Below are positions 26,560-35,510 of a stretch of 59,697 bases of DNA, piece by piece. The position numbers and the translations under genes were made by a program. Under the pieces are notes generated by a model, which saw only the letters and a list, made by a program, of their open reading frames with translations, was not told where the DNA came from and searched no databases. This stretch comes from an uncultured Porphyromonadaceae bacterium (GTDB lineage Bacteria; Bacteroidota; Bacteroidia; Bacteroidales; Muribaculaceae). Every line of letters starts with the position of its first letter. Position 1 is the first letter of the stretch. Location of the stretch: the NCBI GenBank assembly GCA_947177635.1, contig CAMWVQ010000008.1, positions 1 to 59,697 of the forward strand. The letters are read 5' to 3'.

Positions 26560-26813
26560 TGCATTCTGCCCGGATTAGTTCCAAATCATCCGTCCCCTCT
26601 CCTCTCCCCCTCTTTTCCATCTGTTGCCTCTTTTCCCAAGATTCCCAATCCTCCCCAAATTCCCATACCCCCCAAAAACAACCGTCGGTTACCGCTCCGG
26701 ATTACCCCCTGAGGGGCTTCCTTTCGCGCCAACCAACGGCTATTCAGAGAATTGATTCCTTCGGAATCCCTCTTTTCCCTGTGTATGTTTATGAGATTGC
26801 TTCCCGGAGGAAA
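26560..26813. other. Pyrimidine-rich intergenic stretch
   Basis: This gap separates two convergent transcripts. It is C/T-rich on the plus strand. A short stem GATTCC/GGAATC is near 26755. I see no gene, RNA or promoter in it. Confidence 0.4.
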
Positions 26814-28127
26814 TCAGCGTTCGCCGATGCGGGTGTAGGTGAATCCCTGCTCCTCAAGCTCGGCGCGGTTGTAGATGTTGCGGCCGTCGACCACGAGGTT
26901 GCCTCGCATGGCTTTCTTGATGACATTCCAGGCGGGCATGCGGAACTGGCGCCATTCTGTCAGCAGGGCCAGCACATCGGCTCCGTCGGCGGCGTCATAC
27001 AGGTCGCGGCAATAAGTGACCTTGTCGCCGATGCGGCGGCGGCACTCATCCATGGCGATGGGGTCGAATACGCGCACTGTCGCTCCTGCCTCAAGCAGTT
27101 TGTCGATGACCACGAGCGCGGGGGCCTCGCGCATGTCGTCGGTCTCAGGCTTGAAGGCAAGTCCGAGGATGGCGACGGTCTTCCCCTTGAGGTCACCGGC
27201 GAACTTCGAAATCTTGTCGAACACGATCTGCTTCTGGCGTTCGTTGACCCGCTCCACAGCCTCAATCACTTCCAGATGATAGCCATGTTCCTGGCCGGTG
27301 TGGGCGAGGGCCTTGACATCCTTGGGGAAGCAGCTTCCGCCGTAACCACATCCGGCGTAGAGGAATTTCTTGCCGATGCGGACATCAGAGCCGATGCCGG
27401 CGCGGACGCTGTCGACGTTTGCCCCGACAAGCTCGCAGAGGTTGGCGATGTCGTTCATGAATGAGATACGGGTGGCCAGCATGGCGTTGGCGGCGTATTT
27501 GGTCATCTCCGCCGATGGGATGTCCATGAATATCACTCGGAAGTTCTGGATAAGGAAGGGGTGGTAGAGACGGCCCATGACCTCCTCAGCCTTCTTGCTC
27601 TCCGTGCCGACAACCACGCGGTCGGGCGACATGAAGTCTTTTATCGCGGCTCCCTCCTTGAGGAACTCGGGGTTGGAGGCCACGTCGAAGGGGATGTCTA
27701 CCCCTCGGCGGTCAAGCTCTTCGAGGATTGCCTCCTTGACCTTGCGGGCTGTGCCGACCGGAACGGTCGACTTGGTGACCAGGATGGTGTATTTCTTGAT
27801 GTTGCGTCCGAACTCGCGGGCGACCTGCAGCACATATTTGAGGTCGGCCGACCCATCCTCGTCGGGAGGGGTGCCTACAGCCGAGAACACCACCTCGACA
27901 TCGTCGATGACGTCAGGCAGCGAGGTCGTGAAAGATAGACGTCCATAGCTGACATTGCGCTTCACCAGCTCTTCAAGACCCGGCTCGTAAATAGGCATCT
28001 CGCCGGCGAGGAGTTTCTCGATTTTCTTCTCGTCGACGTCAACGCATGTCACTTTGTTTCCCATTTCAGCGAAGCATGTTCCGCTGACCAGGCCCACATA
28101 GCCTGTTCCTACAATAGCTATATTCAT
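26814..28127 (-). CDS. ugd: UDP-glucose 6-dehydrogenase
   Basis: A 437-residue enzyme that oxidises UDP-glucose to UDP-glucuronate, a capsule and LPS precursor. The N-terminal NAD motif GTGYVGLVSGTCFAEMG is clear. The catalytic cysteine is in GCGYGGSCFPKDVKAL (about 260). The C-terminal UDP-binding segment has LGLAFKPETDDMREAP. The length is normal. It pairs with the initiating sugar transferase 71 bases upstream, which fits exopolysaccharide synthesis. Confidence 0.95.
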   Translation of the reverse strand: MNIAIVGTGYVGLVSGTCFAEMGNKVTCVDVDEKKIEKLLAGEMPIYEPGLEELVKRNVSYGRLSFTTSLPDVIDDVEVVFSAVGTPPDEDGSADLKYVLQVAREFGRNIKKYTILVTKSTVPVGTARKVKEAILEELDRRGVDIPFDVASNPEFLKEGAAIKDFMSPDRVVVGTESKKAEEVMGRLYHPFLIQNFRVIFMDIPSAEMTKYAANAMLATRISFMNDIANLCELVGANVDSVRAGIGSDVRIGKKFLYAGCGYGGSCFPKDVKALAHTGQEHGYHLEVIEAVERVNERQKQIVFDKISKFAGDLKGKTVAILGLAFKPETDDMREAPALVVIDKLLEAGATVRVFDPIAMDECRRRIGDKVTYCRDLYDAADGADVLALLTEWRQFRMPAWNVIKKAMRGNLVVDGRNIYNRAELEEQGFTYTRIGER

Positions 28128-28198
28128 ATGTCGTCAGGTGTTGTCAAGTTGAAATCGGTTATAATCCAGTGTGGAGTGTGTGCCGGCATCCCGGAGGT

Positions 28199-28873
28199 TC
28201 ACAGCTTGAAGGTAATCATCCGCCAGATGGTCAGGCCGAAAATCTTCACGTCGAGCCAGAGCGAGTAGTGGTCGATATACTCGAGGTCGGCCTCGACGCG
28301 GCGCTCCATATCCTCAAGTCTGGGAGTGGGGCCGCGGAATCCCTTCACCTGGGCGTAGCCGGTAAGGCCGGGACGCATCTCGTGGCGGCGCATATAGTCG
28401 GGTATGCGTGCCGAGTAATATTCGGTGTGCTGCAGCATGTGTGGCCTCGGGCCGATTATCGACATGTCCCCGACAAGCACGTTCCACAACTGGGGAAGCT
28501 CGTCGAGCGAGGAGCGGCGCAGGAAGCGTCCGACGGGGGTCACGCGGGGGTCGTCGGCAGTGGACTGCTGCTCGTCGGCCTTGTCGTTGCGGTACATCGA
28601 GCGGAATTTCAGCATCTCGAATGTCTCGCCACGGTATCCGGTGCGTTTCTGCCTGAAGAACACCCCTCCCGGCGAGGAGAAGTAAATCCACACGGCAAGC
28701 ACCACCCAGACCGGAGTCAGGGCGACAATTGCAAGCAATGCAAAAACAAAATCGAATGTTCTCTTTATGGCTTTATGCATAGAAAATTCACGCGTGGCAT
28801 CGTCAACGGTGACCGCAGGGTTTTCCGAGGTCAATCCTATAACGTTAAAAGGCGTTAATTTATTGCTGTCCAC
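28199..28873 (-). CDS. Initiating sugar transferase (bacterial polyprenyl-phosphate type)
   Basis: A 224-residue membrane enzyme that moves a sugar-phosphate onto undecaprenyl phosphate to start a glycan. The KRTFDFVFALLAIVAL helix (about 35-60) anchors it. FRQKRTGYRGETFEMLKFRSM and the DELPQLWNVLVGDMSIIGPRP motif are diagnostic. The first 31 residues before MHKAIKR are not typical; the start could be at 28780. A promoter match sits upstream at 28986-28993. Confidence 0.92.
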   Translation of the reverse strand: MDSNKLTPFNVIGLTSENPAVTVDDATREFSMHKAIKRTFDFVFALLAIVALTPVWVVLAVWIYFSSPGGVFFRQKRTGYRGETFEMLKFRSMYRNDKADEQQSTADDPRVTPVGRFLRRSSLDELPQLWNVLVGDMSIIGPRPHMLQHTEYYSARIPDYMRRHEMRPGLTGYAQVKGFRGPTPRLEDMERRVEADLEYIDHYSLWLDVKIFGLTIWRMITFKL

Positions 28874-28985
28874 ACGAAAAATTTAAAAGAGATAATTGAC
28901 CCCGTGGCTTAATCACACCGTATAAATGACTATGCCCGGTATAAGTTTAAAAGCGGCGAACGGCGTATGCCGACGGTTCGCCCGA

Positions 28986-28993
28986 CAAAGGTA
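28986..28993 (-). promoter_or_regulatory. Promoter -7 box for sugar transferase-ugd
   Basis: The minus strand reads TACCTTTG, matching TAnnTTTG. The leader would be about 105 bases. It is divergent from the trmB promoter 25 bases away. Confidence 0.55.
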
Positions 28994-29017
28994 GTAAAAA
29001 ATCTCGAAAAAATTGCC

Positions 29018-29025
29018 TAATTTTG
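29018..29025 (+). promoter_or_regulatory. Promoter -7 box for trmB
   Basis: TAATTTTG followed by CA matches TAnnTTTG, 81 bases before the trmB start. No -33 box is clear. Confidence 0.55.
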
Positions 29026-29105
29026 CATCTCGTTAGACAACAGGAGGTGCCGGGCGGCTTGCCGTCGCCTCAGAGGCCCCGCCTGCGATATCCGACAGAA
29101 ACCAT

Positions 29106-29885
29106 ATGGGAAAGAACAAACTCAAGAAATTCAGGGAGATGGAGACCATCGATTGTGTCTACCAGTATCCTTTCGGCCTGCTGCGTGAGAAGGGGTTCCC
29201 GATGAGGGGACGCTGGCGCGAGGAGGTGTTCGGCAACGACGGCCCTATTGTCCTCGAGCTGGGATGCGGCAAAGGGGAATACACCGTGGGGCTCGCCCGC
29301 CGTTACCCCGGAAAGAATTTCATCGGCATAGACATCAAGGGAGCCCGCATGCACAGCGGCGCTTGCGACGCACGCGACAACGGCCTGAAGAATGTGGCGT
29401 TCCTGCGCACAAGCATCGAGCTGCTCGACCGTTTTTTCACCCCGGGCGAGGTGGATGAGATATGGATAACATTCCCCGACCCGCAGATGAAGAAGGTAAG
29501 GAAGCGCCTGACCGGCACCACTTTCATGGACCTTTACCGCAAGGTGCTAAAGCCGTCGGGACGCATCAACCTCAAGACCGACAGCCCGTTCCTCTACACC
29601 TACACCTCCCTGATGGCGCGCCTCAACGGATTCCCCGTAGTGGCCGACTCCCCCGACCTGTATGACACCGAGGCCCCCCACGCGGCATCGCTCGACTCCT
29701 CCCTCAGGGAGATACGCACATATTACGAGAAGCAGTGGCTGTCACGCGGGCTGACCATCAAATACCTGTCATTCCTGCTGCCCCCCGAGGGCGCGCTGGA
29801 GGAACCCCAGGATGAGATTCCCCTCGACACATACCGCAGTTTCTCCCGGGGCACCCTGGAGACGATGAACACCGAACCCGACTGA
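29106..29885 (+). CDS. trmB: tRNA (guanine-N7)-methyltransferase
   Basis: A 259-residue SAM enzyme that makes m7G46 in the tRNA variable loop. The SAM motif ELGCGKGEYTVGLARRYP is near residue 55, followed by FIGIDIKGARM. The catalytic ITFPDPQMKKVRKRLT motif and a C-terminal YEKQWLSRGLTIKYL segment are typical of TrmB. The C-terminal tail is slightly longer than in E. coli. The mrp gene follows 56 bases downstream. Confidence 0.93.
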   Translation: MGKNKLKKFREMETIDCVYQYPFGLLREKGFPMRGRWREEVFGNDGPIVLELGCGKGEYTVGLARRYPGKNFIGIDIKGARMHSGACDARDNGLKNVAFLRTSIELLDRFFTPGEVDEIWITFPDPQMKKVRKRLTGTTFMDLYRKVLKPSGRINLKTDSPFLYTYTSLMARLNGFPVVADSPDLYDTEAPHAASLDSSLREIRTYYEKQWLSRGLTIKYLSFLLPPEGALEEPQDEIPLDTYRSFSRGTLETMNTEPD

Positions 29886-29941
29886 TTCACAACCTGCGCC
29901 GTTGCCTCCTGCGGCGGCGCAACCCTCATACAACCCTTCAT

Positions 29942-31048
29942 ATGACATTATACCCCAACCTCATACTCGACGCCCTGCGCAACGTCCGTTACCCCGCCTC
30001 CGGCAAAGACATAGTCTCGGCCGGGATGGTAGAGGACGACATACGCATCGACGGCGACAAGGTGAGCTTCTCGCTCATATTCGACAAGCCGACCGACCCT
30101 TTCATCAAGTCGCTCGTCAGGGCGGCCGAAGCCGCAATCCTGACATATGTGTCGCCCGATGTGGACATCAAGGGCAACATCAATGTCAAGACCCGCACCG
30201 CAGCCCCGCAACCCGCCGTAAAGCCCTTGGCCTCTGTGAAGAACATCATAGGTGTATCCTCCGGCAAAGGGGGTGTCGGGAAATCCACCGTTGCCGCCAA
30301 CCTGGCTGTCGCCCTCGCCCGCGAGGGATACAAGGTCGGATTGCTCGACGCCGACATCTTCGGCCCATCAGTCCCCAAGATGTTCGGGGTCGAGGATGCC
30401 GAACTGTACATGCACAAGGTCGATGACCGCGAACTGATCATCCCCCTGGAGAAACATGGCGTCAAAATCCTCTCGATAGGGTTCCTGGTCGACAAGAACG
30501 CACCCGTGCTGTGGCGCGGCTCGATGGCCTCCAACGCCCTCCGACAGCTCATCACCGACGCCGACTGGGGAGAACTCGACTATTTCGTCATCGACATGCC
30601 TCCCGGCACGAGCGACATCCACCTCACCCTCGTGCAGACTCTCGCCATCACCGGGGTCATCATCGTCACCACCCCGCAGGAGGTGGCGCTGGCCGACGCC
30701 CGCAAGGGGGTCAACATGTTCCTCGGCGACAAGGTCAATGTACCCATCCTCGGACTGGTCGAGAACATGGCCTGGTTCACCCCTGAAATCCACCCCGACG
30801 AGAGGTATTACCTCTTCGGCAAGGAGGGGGGCGTCAGACTCGCCAAGGAGCTTGGCGTAAGGCTGCTGGCCCAGATTCCGCTCGTGGCCTCGGTATGCGA
30901 GGGGGGCGACAGCGGCGAGCCGATTGCCCTGAAGGACAGCATCATGGGCCACGAGTTCATCCATCTGGCCCACGAGGTTGCAGACGCCGTCGAGGAGCGC
31001 AACCGACAGCTCCCCCCGACCGAGAAAGTGAACGTCACCCGCAAATGA
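29942..31048 (+). CDS. mrp: Mrp/NBP35-family Fe-S carrier ATPase
   Basis: A 368-residue P-loop ATPase that carries Fe-S clusters to apo-proteins. The first 95 or so residues form a MIP18-like domain. The deviant Walker A GVSSGKGGVGKSTVAANLA and DADIFGPSVPKMFG follow. The usual CxxC that binds the bridging cluster is missing: where other members have a CxxC after VENM, this one reads ENMAWFTPEIHPDERYYLFG (about 274-293). Similar loss is known to me in other Bacteroidota Mrp proteins, so this may be lineage-wide. Whether it holds a cluster is uncertain. Confidence 0.9.
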   Translation: MTLYPNLILDALRNVRYPASGKDIVSAGMVEDDIRIDGDKVSFSLIFDKPTDPFIKSLVRAAEAAILTYVSPDVDIKGNINVKTRTAAPQPAVKPLASVKNIIGVSSGKGGVGKSTVAANLAVALAREGYKVGLLDADIFGPSVPKMFGVEDAELYMHKVDDRELIIPLEKHGVKILSIGFLVDKNAPVLWRGSMASNALRQLITDADWGELDYFVIDMPPGTSDIHLTLVQTLAITGVIIVTTPQEVALADARKGVNMFLGDKVNVPILGLVENMAWFTPEIHPDERYYLFGKEGGVRLAKELGVRLLAQIPLVASVCEGGDSGEPIALKDSIMGHEFIHLAHEVADAVEERNRQLPPTEKVNVTRK

Positions 31049-31074
31049 CAATCCCCCGACAGCCTGCAACACCT

Positions 31075-31497
31075 ATGGCCAAGATACTGATAATTAACGG
31101 CCCCAACCTCAACCTGCTCGGCATACGCGAGCCGCAGGTCTACGGCAAGGTCTCGATGGACGATTACCTGACTGCCCTGGCCGAGGACTACCCCGCCGTG
31201 AAGCTCGATTATTTCCAGACAAACCATGAAGGGGAAATCATCGACAAGCTCCACGAGGCCGGGTTCGACAGGGAGCTGAACGGAATCATACTGAACGCCG
31301 GGGCATACAGCCACACCTCCCTGGCCATCGCCGACGCCATCAGGGCGATTGACAGGCCGGTGGTGGAGGTGCATATCTCCAACATCGCCGCCCGCGAGCC
31401 GGAGCGCCACACCTCACTGCTCACGCCAGCCTGCCGGGGAATCATCTCGGGTTTCGGCCTGGAGAGCTACCGCCTCGCAATAGAGTCTCTGATATGA
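31075..31497 (+). CDS. aroQ: Type II 3-dehydroquinate dehydratase
   Basis: A 140-residue enzyme of the shikimate pathway that converts 3-dehydroquinate to 3-dehydroshikimate. ILIINGPNLNLLGIREPQVYG supplies the active-site loop with Arg and Tyr. NAGAYSHTSLAIADAI has the catalytic asparagine and His-containing loop, and VVEVHISN follows. The ATG at 31075 was chosen; an in-frame ATG at 31045 overlaps mrp and adds an unconserved tail. The gene is in line with mrp and an O-methyltransferase. Confidence 0.93.
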   Translation: MAKILIINGPNLNLLGIREPQVYGKVSMDDYLTALAEDYPAVKLDYFQTNHEGEIIDKLHEAGFDRELNGIILNAGAYSHTSLAIADAIRAIDRPVVEVHISNIAAREPERHTSLLTPACRGIISGFGLESYRLAIESLI

Positions 31498-32123
31498 CCC
31501 TCGAAGAGTATATCCTCGACCATTCCGACCGGGAGCCGGAACAGCTGGCGAAGCTCAACCGCGATGTCAACCTGCGGCTGCTGTATCCCCGTATGTGCTC
31601 CGGCCATCTCCAGGGACGCATCCTGACTATGCTCACCGCGATGATTGCCCCGCGCAACGCCCTTGAACTGGGCACCTACGCCGGGTATTCCGCGTTATGC
31701 ATCGCCGAGGGGCTCCCCGAGGGGGGGCATCTCGACACCGTCGAAATCGACGACGAGATGGAGGAGTTCATCCGCGCCCGCCTTTCGGAGTCACCCTACG
31801 GGGAGAAAGTTTCGCTCCATATCGGCGATTCCGCCTTAGTGCTGCCGACTTTGGGGAAGCTCTACGATATGGTCTACATGGACGCCAACAAGCGCACCTA
31901 CTGCGAGATCTACGAGGCAGTGCTGCCTATGGTAAGGCCTGGCGGTTTCATCCTGGCCGACAACACCTTGTGGGACGGTAAAGTGACCGACCCATCGGCC
32001 AACCACGACCCGCAGACCCTCGGCATATGCCGGTTCAACGACTTGGTGGCCGCCGATCCGCGTGTGAACCGCGTGATGCTCCCCCTGCGCGACGGGCTGA
32101 CACTGATTCGCGTAAAGCCCTGA
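31494..32123 (+). CDS. Class I SAM-dependent O-methyltransferase
   Basis: A 209-residue O-methyltransferase of the catechol/caffeoyl-CoA-type family. The SAM motif ALELGTYAGYSALCIAEGLP is near residue 60. VEIDDEMEEFIRARL follows, and the metal-binding YMDANKRTYCEIYE and LADNTLWDGKV motifs are present. The substrate is unknown. Its start overlaps the aroQ stop by four bases (ATGA), so it is coupled to aroQ. Confidence 0.9.
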   Translation: MTLEEYILDHSDREPEQLAKLNRDVNLRLLYPRMCSGHLQGRILTMLTAMIAPRNALELGTYAGYSALCIAEGLPEGGHLDTVEIDDEMEEFIRARLSESPYGEKVSLHIGDSALVLPTLGKLYDMVYMDANKRTYCEIYEAVLPMVRPGGFILADNTLWDGKVTDPSANHDPQTLGICRFNDLVAADPRVNRVMLPLRDGLTLIRVKP

Positions 32124-32167
32124 CCGCGCCCTGAAAACATCCCAATCCATATTCGCGAAGTTTATCT

Positions 32168-32803
32168 ATGACACCTGCATCAAAGAAACCTGTGCTCCTC
32201 TTCGACCTCGGAGGGGTTATAATGGATATAAAACGTGAGAACTGCGTCGAGTCGATGCGCCGTCTCGGGATGGAGCATCCCGAGGAATTCCTCGGCGATT
32301 ACGGCCAGAAAGGCCCCTTCCTCGCTTTGGAGAAGGGGGAAATCACCCCTGAAGAGTTCCATTCTCAGCTTCGCCCATACCTGCGCGAGGGGGTCACTGA
32401 CGCCGAAATCGACGCCGCCTTCAATGATTTCCTCATAGGAATCCCCGTCGAGCGCCTGCGCCGCCTCGAACTCCTCCACCGCGACCACGCGATATACATG
32501 CTCTCCAACACCAACAAAATAATGTGGGACTCGAAAATCGCCGATGAGTTCCGGAAAGACGGCCACGACCGCGACTATTATTTCGACGGTTGCGTCGCCT
32601 CGTTCGATGTCAAGTGCTACAAGCCTGACGCAGCGATTTTCGAGGAGACACTGCGCAAGTTCGGCCTCACAGCCGGCGAGGTGGTCTTCTTTGACGACTC
32701 GAGGGAAAATTGCGAGGCCGCCGGCAGGCTCGGTTTCAAGACAGTCTGGGTGGCCCCGGGCAAGGAGTTTTACGAACTGGAGATTCCGGCCTGCGAGGCC
32801 TGA
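32168..32803 (+). CDS. HAD-superfamily hydrolase
   Basis: A 211-residue phosphatase-type HAD protein. Motif I is LLFDLGGVIMD, with Asp nucleophile but Gly where most enzymes have a second Asp two positions on, a feature of the YihX-like group. Motif II is MLSNTNKIMW, motif III is the KCYKPDAAIF lysine, and motif IV is VVFFDDSRENCEAA. It could act on sugar phosphates or FMN-type substrates. It is 12 bases upstream of ribF, so a flavin link is possible but inferred. Confidence 0.88.
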   Translation: MTPASKKPVLLFDLGGVIMDIKRENCVESMRRLGMEHPEEFLGDYGQKGPFLALEKGEITPEEFHSQLRPYLREGVTDAEIDAAFNDFLIGIPVERLRRLELLHRDHAIYMLSNTNKIMWDSKIADEFRKDGHDRDYYFDGCVASFDVKCYKPDAAIFEETLRKFGLTAGEVVFFDDSRENCEAAGRLGFKTVWVAPGKEFYELEIPACEA

Positions 32804-32815
32804 GACCGCGACAGG

Positions 32816-33778
32816 ATGGAGTCAACTGGAAAGCAAGCCACAACCCACCCCCGCAGGAGGAAAGCCGCCGTCGTGGGGATGTTTGACGGAGTCCATCTCG
32901 GCCACCGTTTCCTTATCGACCGACTGAAGCGTGAAGCCTCCATGCGGGGGATGTCGCCGTCTGTCTTCACTTTCCCCTCCCACCCGCTGACTGTCGTCAA
33001 CCCCGCCATCGCTCCCCGCCTCCTCTCCACTCCCGTGGAGAAACTGTCACTGCTTGCCGGAACCGGAATCCTGATTCCTGACATCGGCTTCATCCTCTTT
33101 GACGAGGAGCTGCGCAATCTACACGCCGCCGACTTCCTGGGAATGCTCCACGACCGCTATGACGTGGACTTCATCCTGCGCGGATTCAACAACCGCTTCG
33201 GCACAGAGCGGAATCTCTCCGGGGATGACTACCGCCGCATCGCCGCCGATTGCGGCATTGAGCTTGTGGAGGCAGACAGCCTCCCCTTCGGCGACGGGAA
33301 AAATCCCCTCCCGGTCTCATCCTCACGCATCCGTCAGGACATCGAGGAGGGGAACATCGAGAGAGCAAACCTGATGTCGGGCCATCCATACCGTCTCACC
33401 GGCATTGTGGTGGGAGGGAAGCGGCTTGGACGCACCATCGGTTTCCCGACCGCCAACATAAGCGTGCCTCATCCGGCCAAACTGATTCCGGCAAGAGGTG
33501 TATATATATGTGTCGCCGAAGCGGATGGTTCCAGGATGAAGGCGATGGTCAACATTGGGCTGCGGCCGACCGTTGACGGCCCCGGTTCGGCCCAGACAAT
33601 CGAAGCCCATATAATAGACTTCAACGGAGATATTTACGGGAAAGAGGTCACGTTGGAATTCCACAAACGGCTGCGCGATGAAATCCGTTTCTCCTCCCCC
33701 GCCGAACTGGCTGACCGACTGGAAGCTGACCGCCGCATAACGCGACGTTTCGTGATTCCCCCGTTAAACCTTTTTTAA
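32816..33778 (+). CDS. ribF: Bifunctional riboflavin kinase/FAD synthetase
   Basis: A 320-residue enzyme that phosphorylates riboflavin to FMN and adenylates FMN to FAD. The N-terminal nucleotidyltransferase has GMFDGVHLGHRFLIDRLK. The C-terminal kinase domain (about 185-320) has GGKRLGRTIGFPTANI and the VNIGLRPTVDG segment. The length is normal. The FAD would serve SdhA encoded in this window, among others. I see no FMN riboswitch upstream. Confidence 0.94.
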   Translation: MESTGKQATTHPRRRKAAVVGMFDGVHLGHRFLIDRLKREASMRGMSPSVFTFPSHPLTVVNPAIAPRLLSTPVEKLSLLAGTGILIPDIGFILFDEELRNLHAADFLGMLHDRYDVDFILRGFNNRFGTERNLSGDDYRRIAADCGIELVEADSLPFGDGKNPLPVSSSRIRQDIEEGNIERANLMSGHPYRLTGIVVGGKRLGRTIGFPTANISVPHPAKLIPARGVYICVAEADGSRMKAMVNIGLRPTVDGPGSAQTIEAHIIDFNGDIYGKEVTLEFHKRLRDEIRFSSPAELADRLEADRRITRRFVIPPLNLF

Positions 33779-33907
33779 TCGCCGGACCCACTTTGTCTCT
33801 TGCCGTAAAATATTATCTCACAAGTGATTATCCCAACATATACTCTTTTAAGAAAAATACAAAAAGTGTTGTAAAACAGTTTTTAGTGAAAAAATCTGCA
33901 AAAAAAG

Positions 33908-33939
33908 TTTGGCTGTCCCGAAAAATCATATTACCTTTG
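33908..33939 (+). promoter_or_regulatory. Strong promoter of the tiny lipoprotein
   Basis: TTTG at 33908-33911, a 20-base spacer, and TACCTTTG at 33932-33939 give one of the best consensus matches in the window. The leader to 33992 is about 48 bases. Confidence 0.75.
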
Positions 33940-33991
33940 CAGTGTTTTTGAAGCACTAAAAAAATTGTTTTATTACTTAATTGAAAAGAAA

Positions 33992-34192
33992 ATGAAGAAG
34001 TTATTCCTTTCTTTCGCTGTCATCGCCGGTATGTCGATGATCTCCTGCGGCAACAAGGCTGCTGACGAAAACGCTGCTGAAGCTGCTGACACCGTAGCTA
34101 CTGAGGTTGTTGAGGTTGTTGAGACCGTTGACACCGTTGCTGCTGACACTGTAGCTGCTGACACTGTTGTCGCTGCTGCCGTTGCTGAATAA
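33992..34192 (+). CDS. Small Ala/Val/acidic repeat lipoprotein
   Basis: A 66-residue lipoprotein; the start at 33992 (MKKLFLS) gives a perfect signal, with lipobox MISC and the lipid cysteine at about residue 19. The mature part, about 48 residues, is made almost only of Ala, Val, Thr, Asp and Glu, with repeats such as TVAADTVAADTV and EVVEVVETVD. Lys occurs once and Arg never after the cysteine, so it is strongly acidic. It has a strong promoter and its own terminator, which suggests an abundant product. The function is unknown. Confidence 0.75.
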   Translation: MKKLFLSFAVIAGMSMISCGNKAADENAAEAADTVATEVVEVVETVDTVAADTVAADTVVAAAVAE

Positions 34193-34263
34193 TCAGCCGT
34201 CAACCCGCGCCATCAACCGGGTCGTATCGACCCGCAGATGACAGCTGTAAAGATTTACAGCCT

Positions 34264-34302
34264 ACAAGGCCCCCGGATTCTCTCCGTCGGCCTTTTTTTT
34301 TA
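34264..34302 (+). terminator. Intrinsic terminator after the tiny lipoprotein
   Basis: AAGGCC at 34266-34271 pairs with GGCCTT at 34289-34294, with an inner CGGA/TCCG stem and a long T run. A textbook terminator. Confidence 0.85.
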
Positions 34303-34351
34303 TTTTCCATACCCTATCCGATAGCCGGGCAAGATTTATGCACATCCGGGC

Positions 34352-34381
34352 TTGCGGTGATGAAAAATTTCCTTAACTTTG
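34352..34381 (+). promoter_or_regulatory. Promoter of rlmN
   Basis: TTG at 34352-34354, a 19-base spacer, and TAACTTTG at 34374-34381 match the Bacteroidota consensus, about 80 bases before rlmN. Confidence 0.7.
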
Positions 34382-34463
34382 TTGTTTAGATTACAGGGGC
34401 CGCCTATGGGATTCGTGCCGATGGCCGAAACGAACCGCGCCGCCTCTTTTTCAAACATACGTC

Positions 34464-35483
34464 ATGGAAAATAAATCACCACTTATAGGTCTGACTCTCG
34501 AGGGGTTGCGACGCGTGACCGCCGGTTGCGGAATGCCGCAGTTCGCAGCCAAGCAGATTGCCCGACGCCTTTATGTAAACCGCGCGACCTCGATACAGGA
34601 GATGACCGAGCTATCCAAACAGGCCCGCGCCCGGCTTGAGGAGAAATATGAGGTGGGGCTCCACGCCCCGCTGACCGAGGCGCGAAGCACCGACGGCACT
34701 GTCAAATACCTTTTCTCAGGGGTCGGCGGTCGCGACATCGAGAGTGTCTACATCCCTGACGGAGACCGTGCCACGTTATGCGTCTCCTCCCAGGCGGGAT
34801 GCAAGATGAACTGCTCTTTCTGTATGACCGGGCGGCAAGGATTCCACGGAAACCTGACAGCCGCTGGCATAATGAACCAGATTTTGTCCATTCCGGAAAG
34901 CGAGTCACTCACCAACCTGGTATTCATGGGGATGGGCGAACCGCTCGACAATCTCCAGCCGGTGCTTGACGCCATCGAAATCCTGACCTCCCCCTGGGGG
35001 ATGGCCTGGAGCCCGAAACGCATCACCGTCAGCTCAATCGGGAAGATAAAGGAGCTGAAGACCCTGATAGAGACCACCAAGGTACATATCGCCATATCGC
35101 TCCACTCCCCTTATCCTTCGGAGCGCGCCTCACTGATGCCCGTCGAGAAGGGGATGCCTTTCAAGGATGTCATCGAACTGCTGCGCAACTATGACTTCGC
35201 CCACCAGCGCCGCCTGTCGTTTGAATACATCATGTTTCGTGGGGTCAACGACGACGCGCGCCACTGCCGCGAGCTGGCCAAGGTATTGCGTGGTCTCGAC
35301 TGCCGCGTGAACCTCATACGGTTCCACGCGATTCCCGACTCAGACCTGCAGCCCTGCTCGATGGCCCAGATGGAGCGTTTCCGCGACCAGCTGAATGAAG
35401 ACGGCATCACTGCAACAATCCGCGCCTCACGCGGGGAAGACATAATGGCCGCCTGCGGAATGCTCGCCGGAAAAGCCAAGTGA
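34464..35483 (+). CDS. rlmN: Dual-specificity 23S rRNA/tRNA adenine C2-methyltransferase
   Basis: A 339-residue radical SAM methyltransferase that makes m2A in 23S rRNA (A2503) and tRNA (A37). The cluster cysteines are 113, 117 and 120 (CKMNCSFC). GMGEPLDN and the C-terminal region with RASRGEDIMAACGML supply the second catalytic cysteine. Length and motifs are complete. It leads a run of plus-strand genes through pdxA. Confidence 0.95.
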   Translation: MENKSPLIGLTLEGLRRVTAGCGMPQFAAKQIARRLYVNRATSIQEMTELSKQARARLEEKYEVGLHAPLTEARSTDGTVKYLFSGVGGRDIESVYIPDGDRATLCVSSQAGCKMNCSFCMTGRQGFHGNLTAAGIMNQILSIPESESLTNLVFMGMGEPLDNLQPVLDAIEILTSPWGMAWSPKRITVSSIGKIKELKTLIETTKVHIAISLHSPYPSERASLMPVEKGMPFKDVIELLRNYDFAHQRRLSFEYIMFRGVNDDARHCRELAKVLRGLDCRVNLIRFHAIPDSDLQPCSMAQMERFRDQLNEDGITATIRASRGEDIMAACGMLAGKAK

Positions 35484-35510
35484 CACACAAACTATAACCA
35501 TAACAAGTCT

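Noticed and set aside
26556-27464. A 302-codon plus-strand frame after the FKBP cluster
   Set aside because: Most of it is antisense to ugd. It lacks a promoter and family motifs.
32780-32830. FMN riboswitch upstream of ribF
   Set aside because: The gap is 12 bases and the conserved FMN aptamer core is absent.
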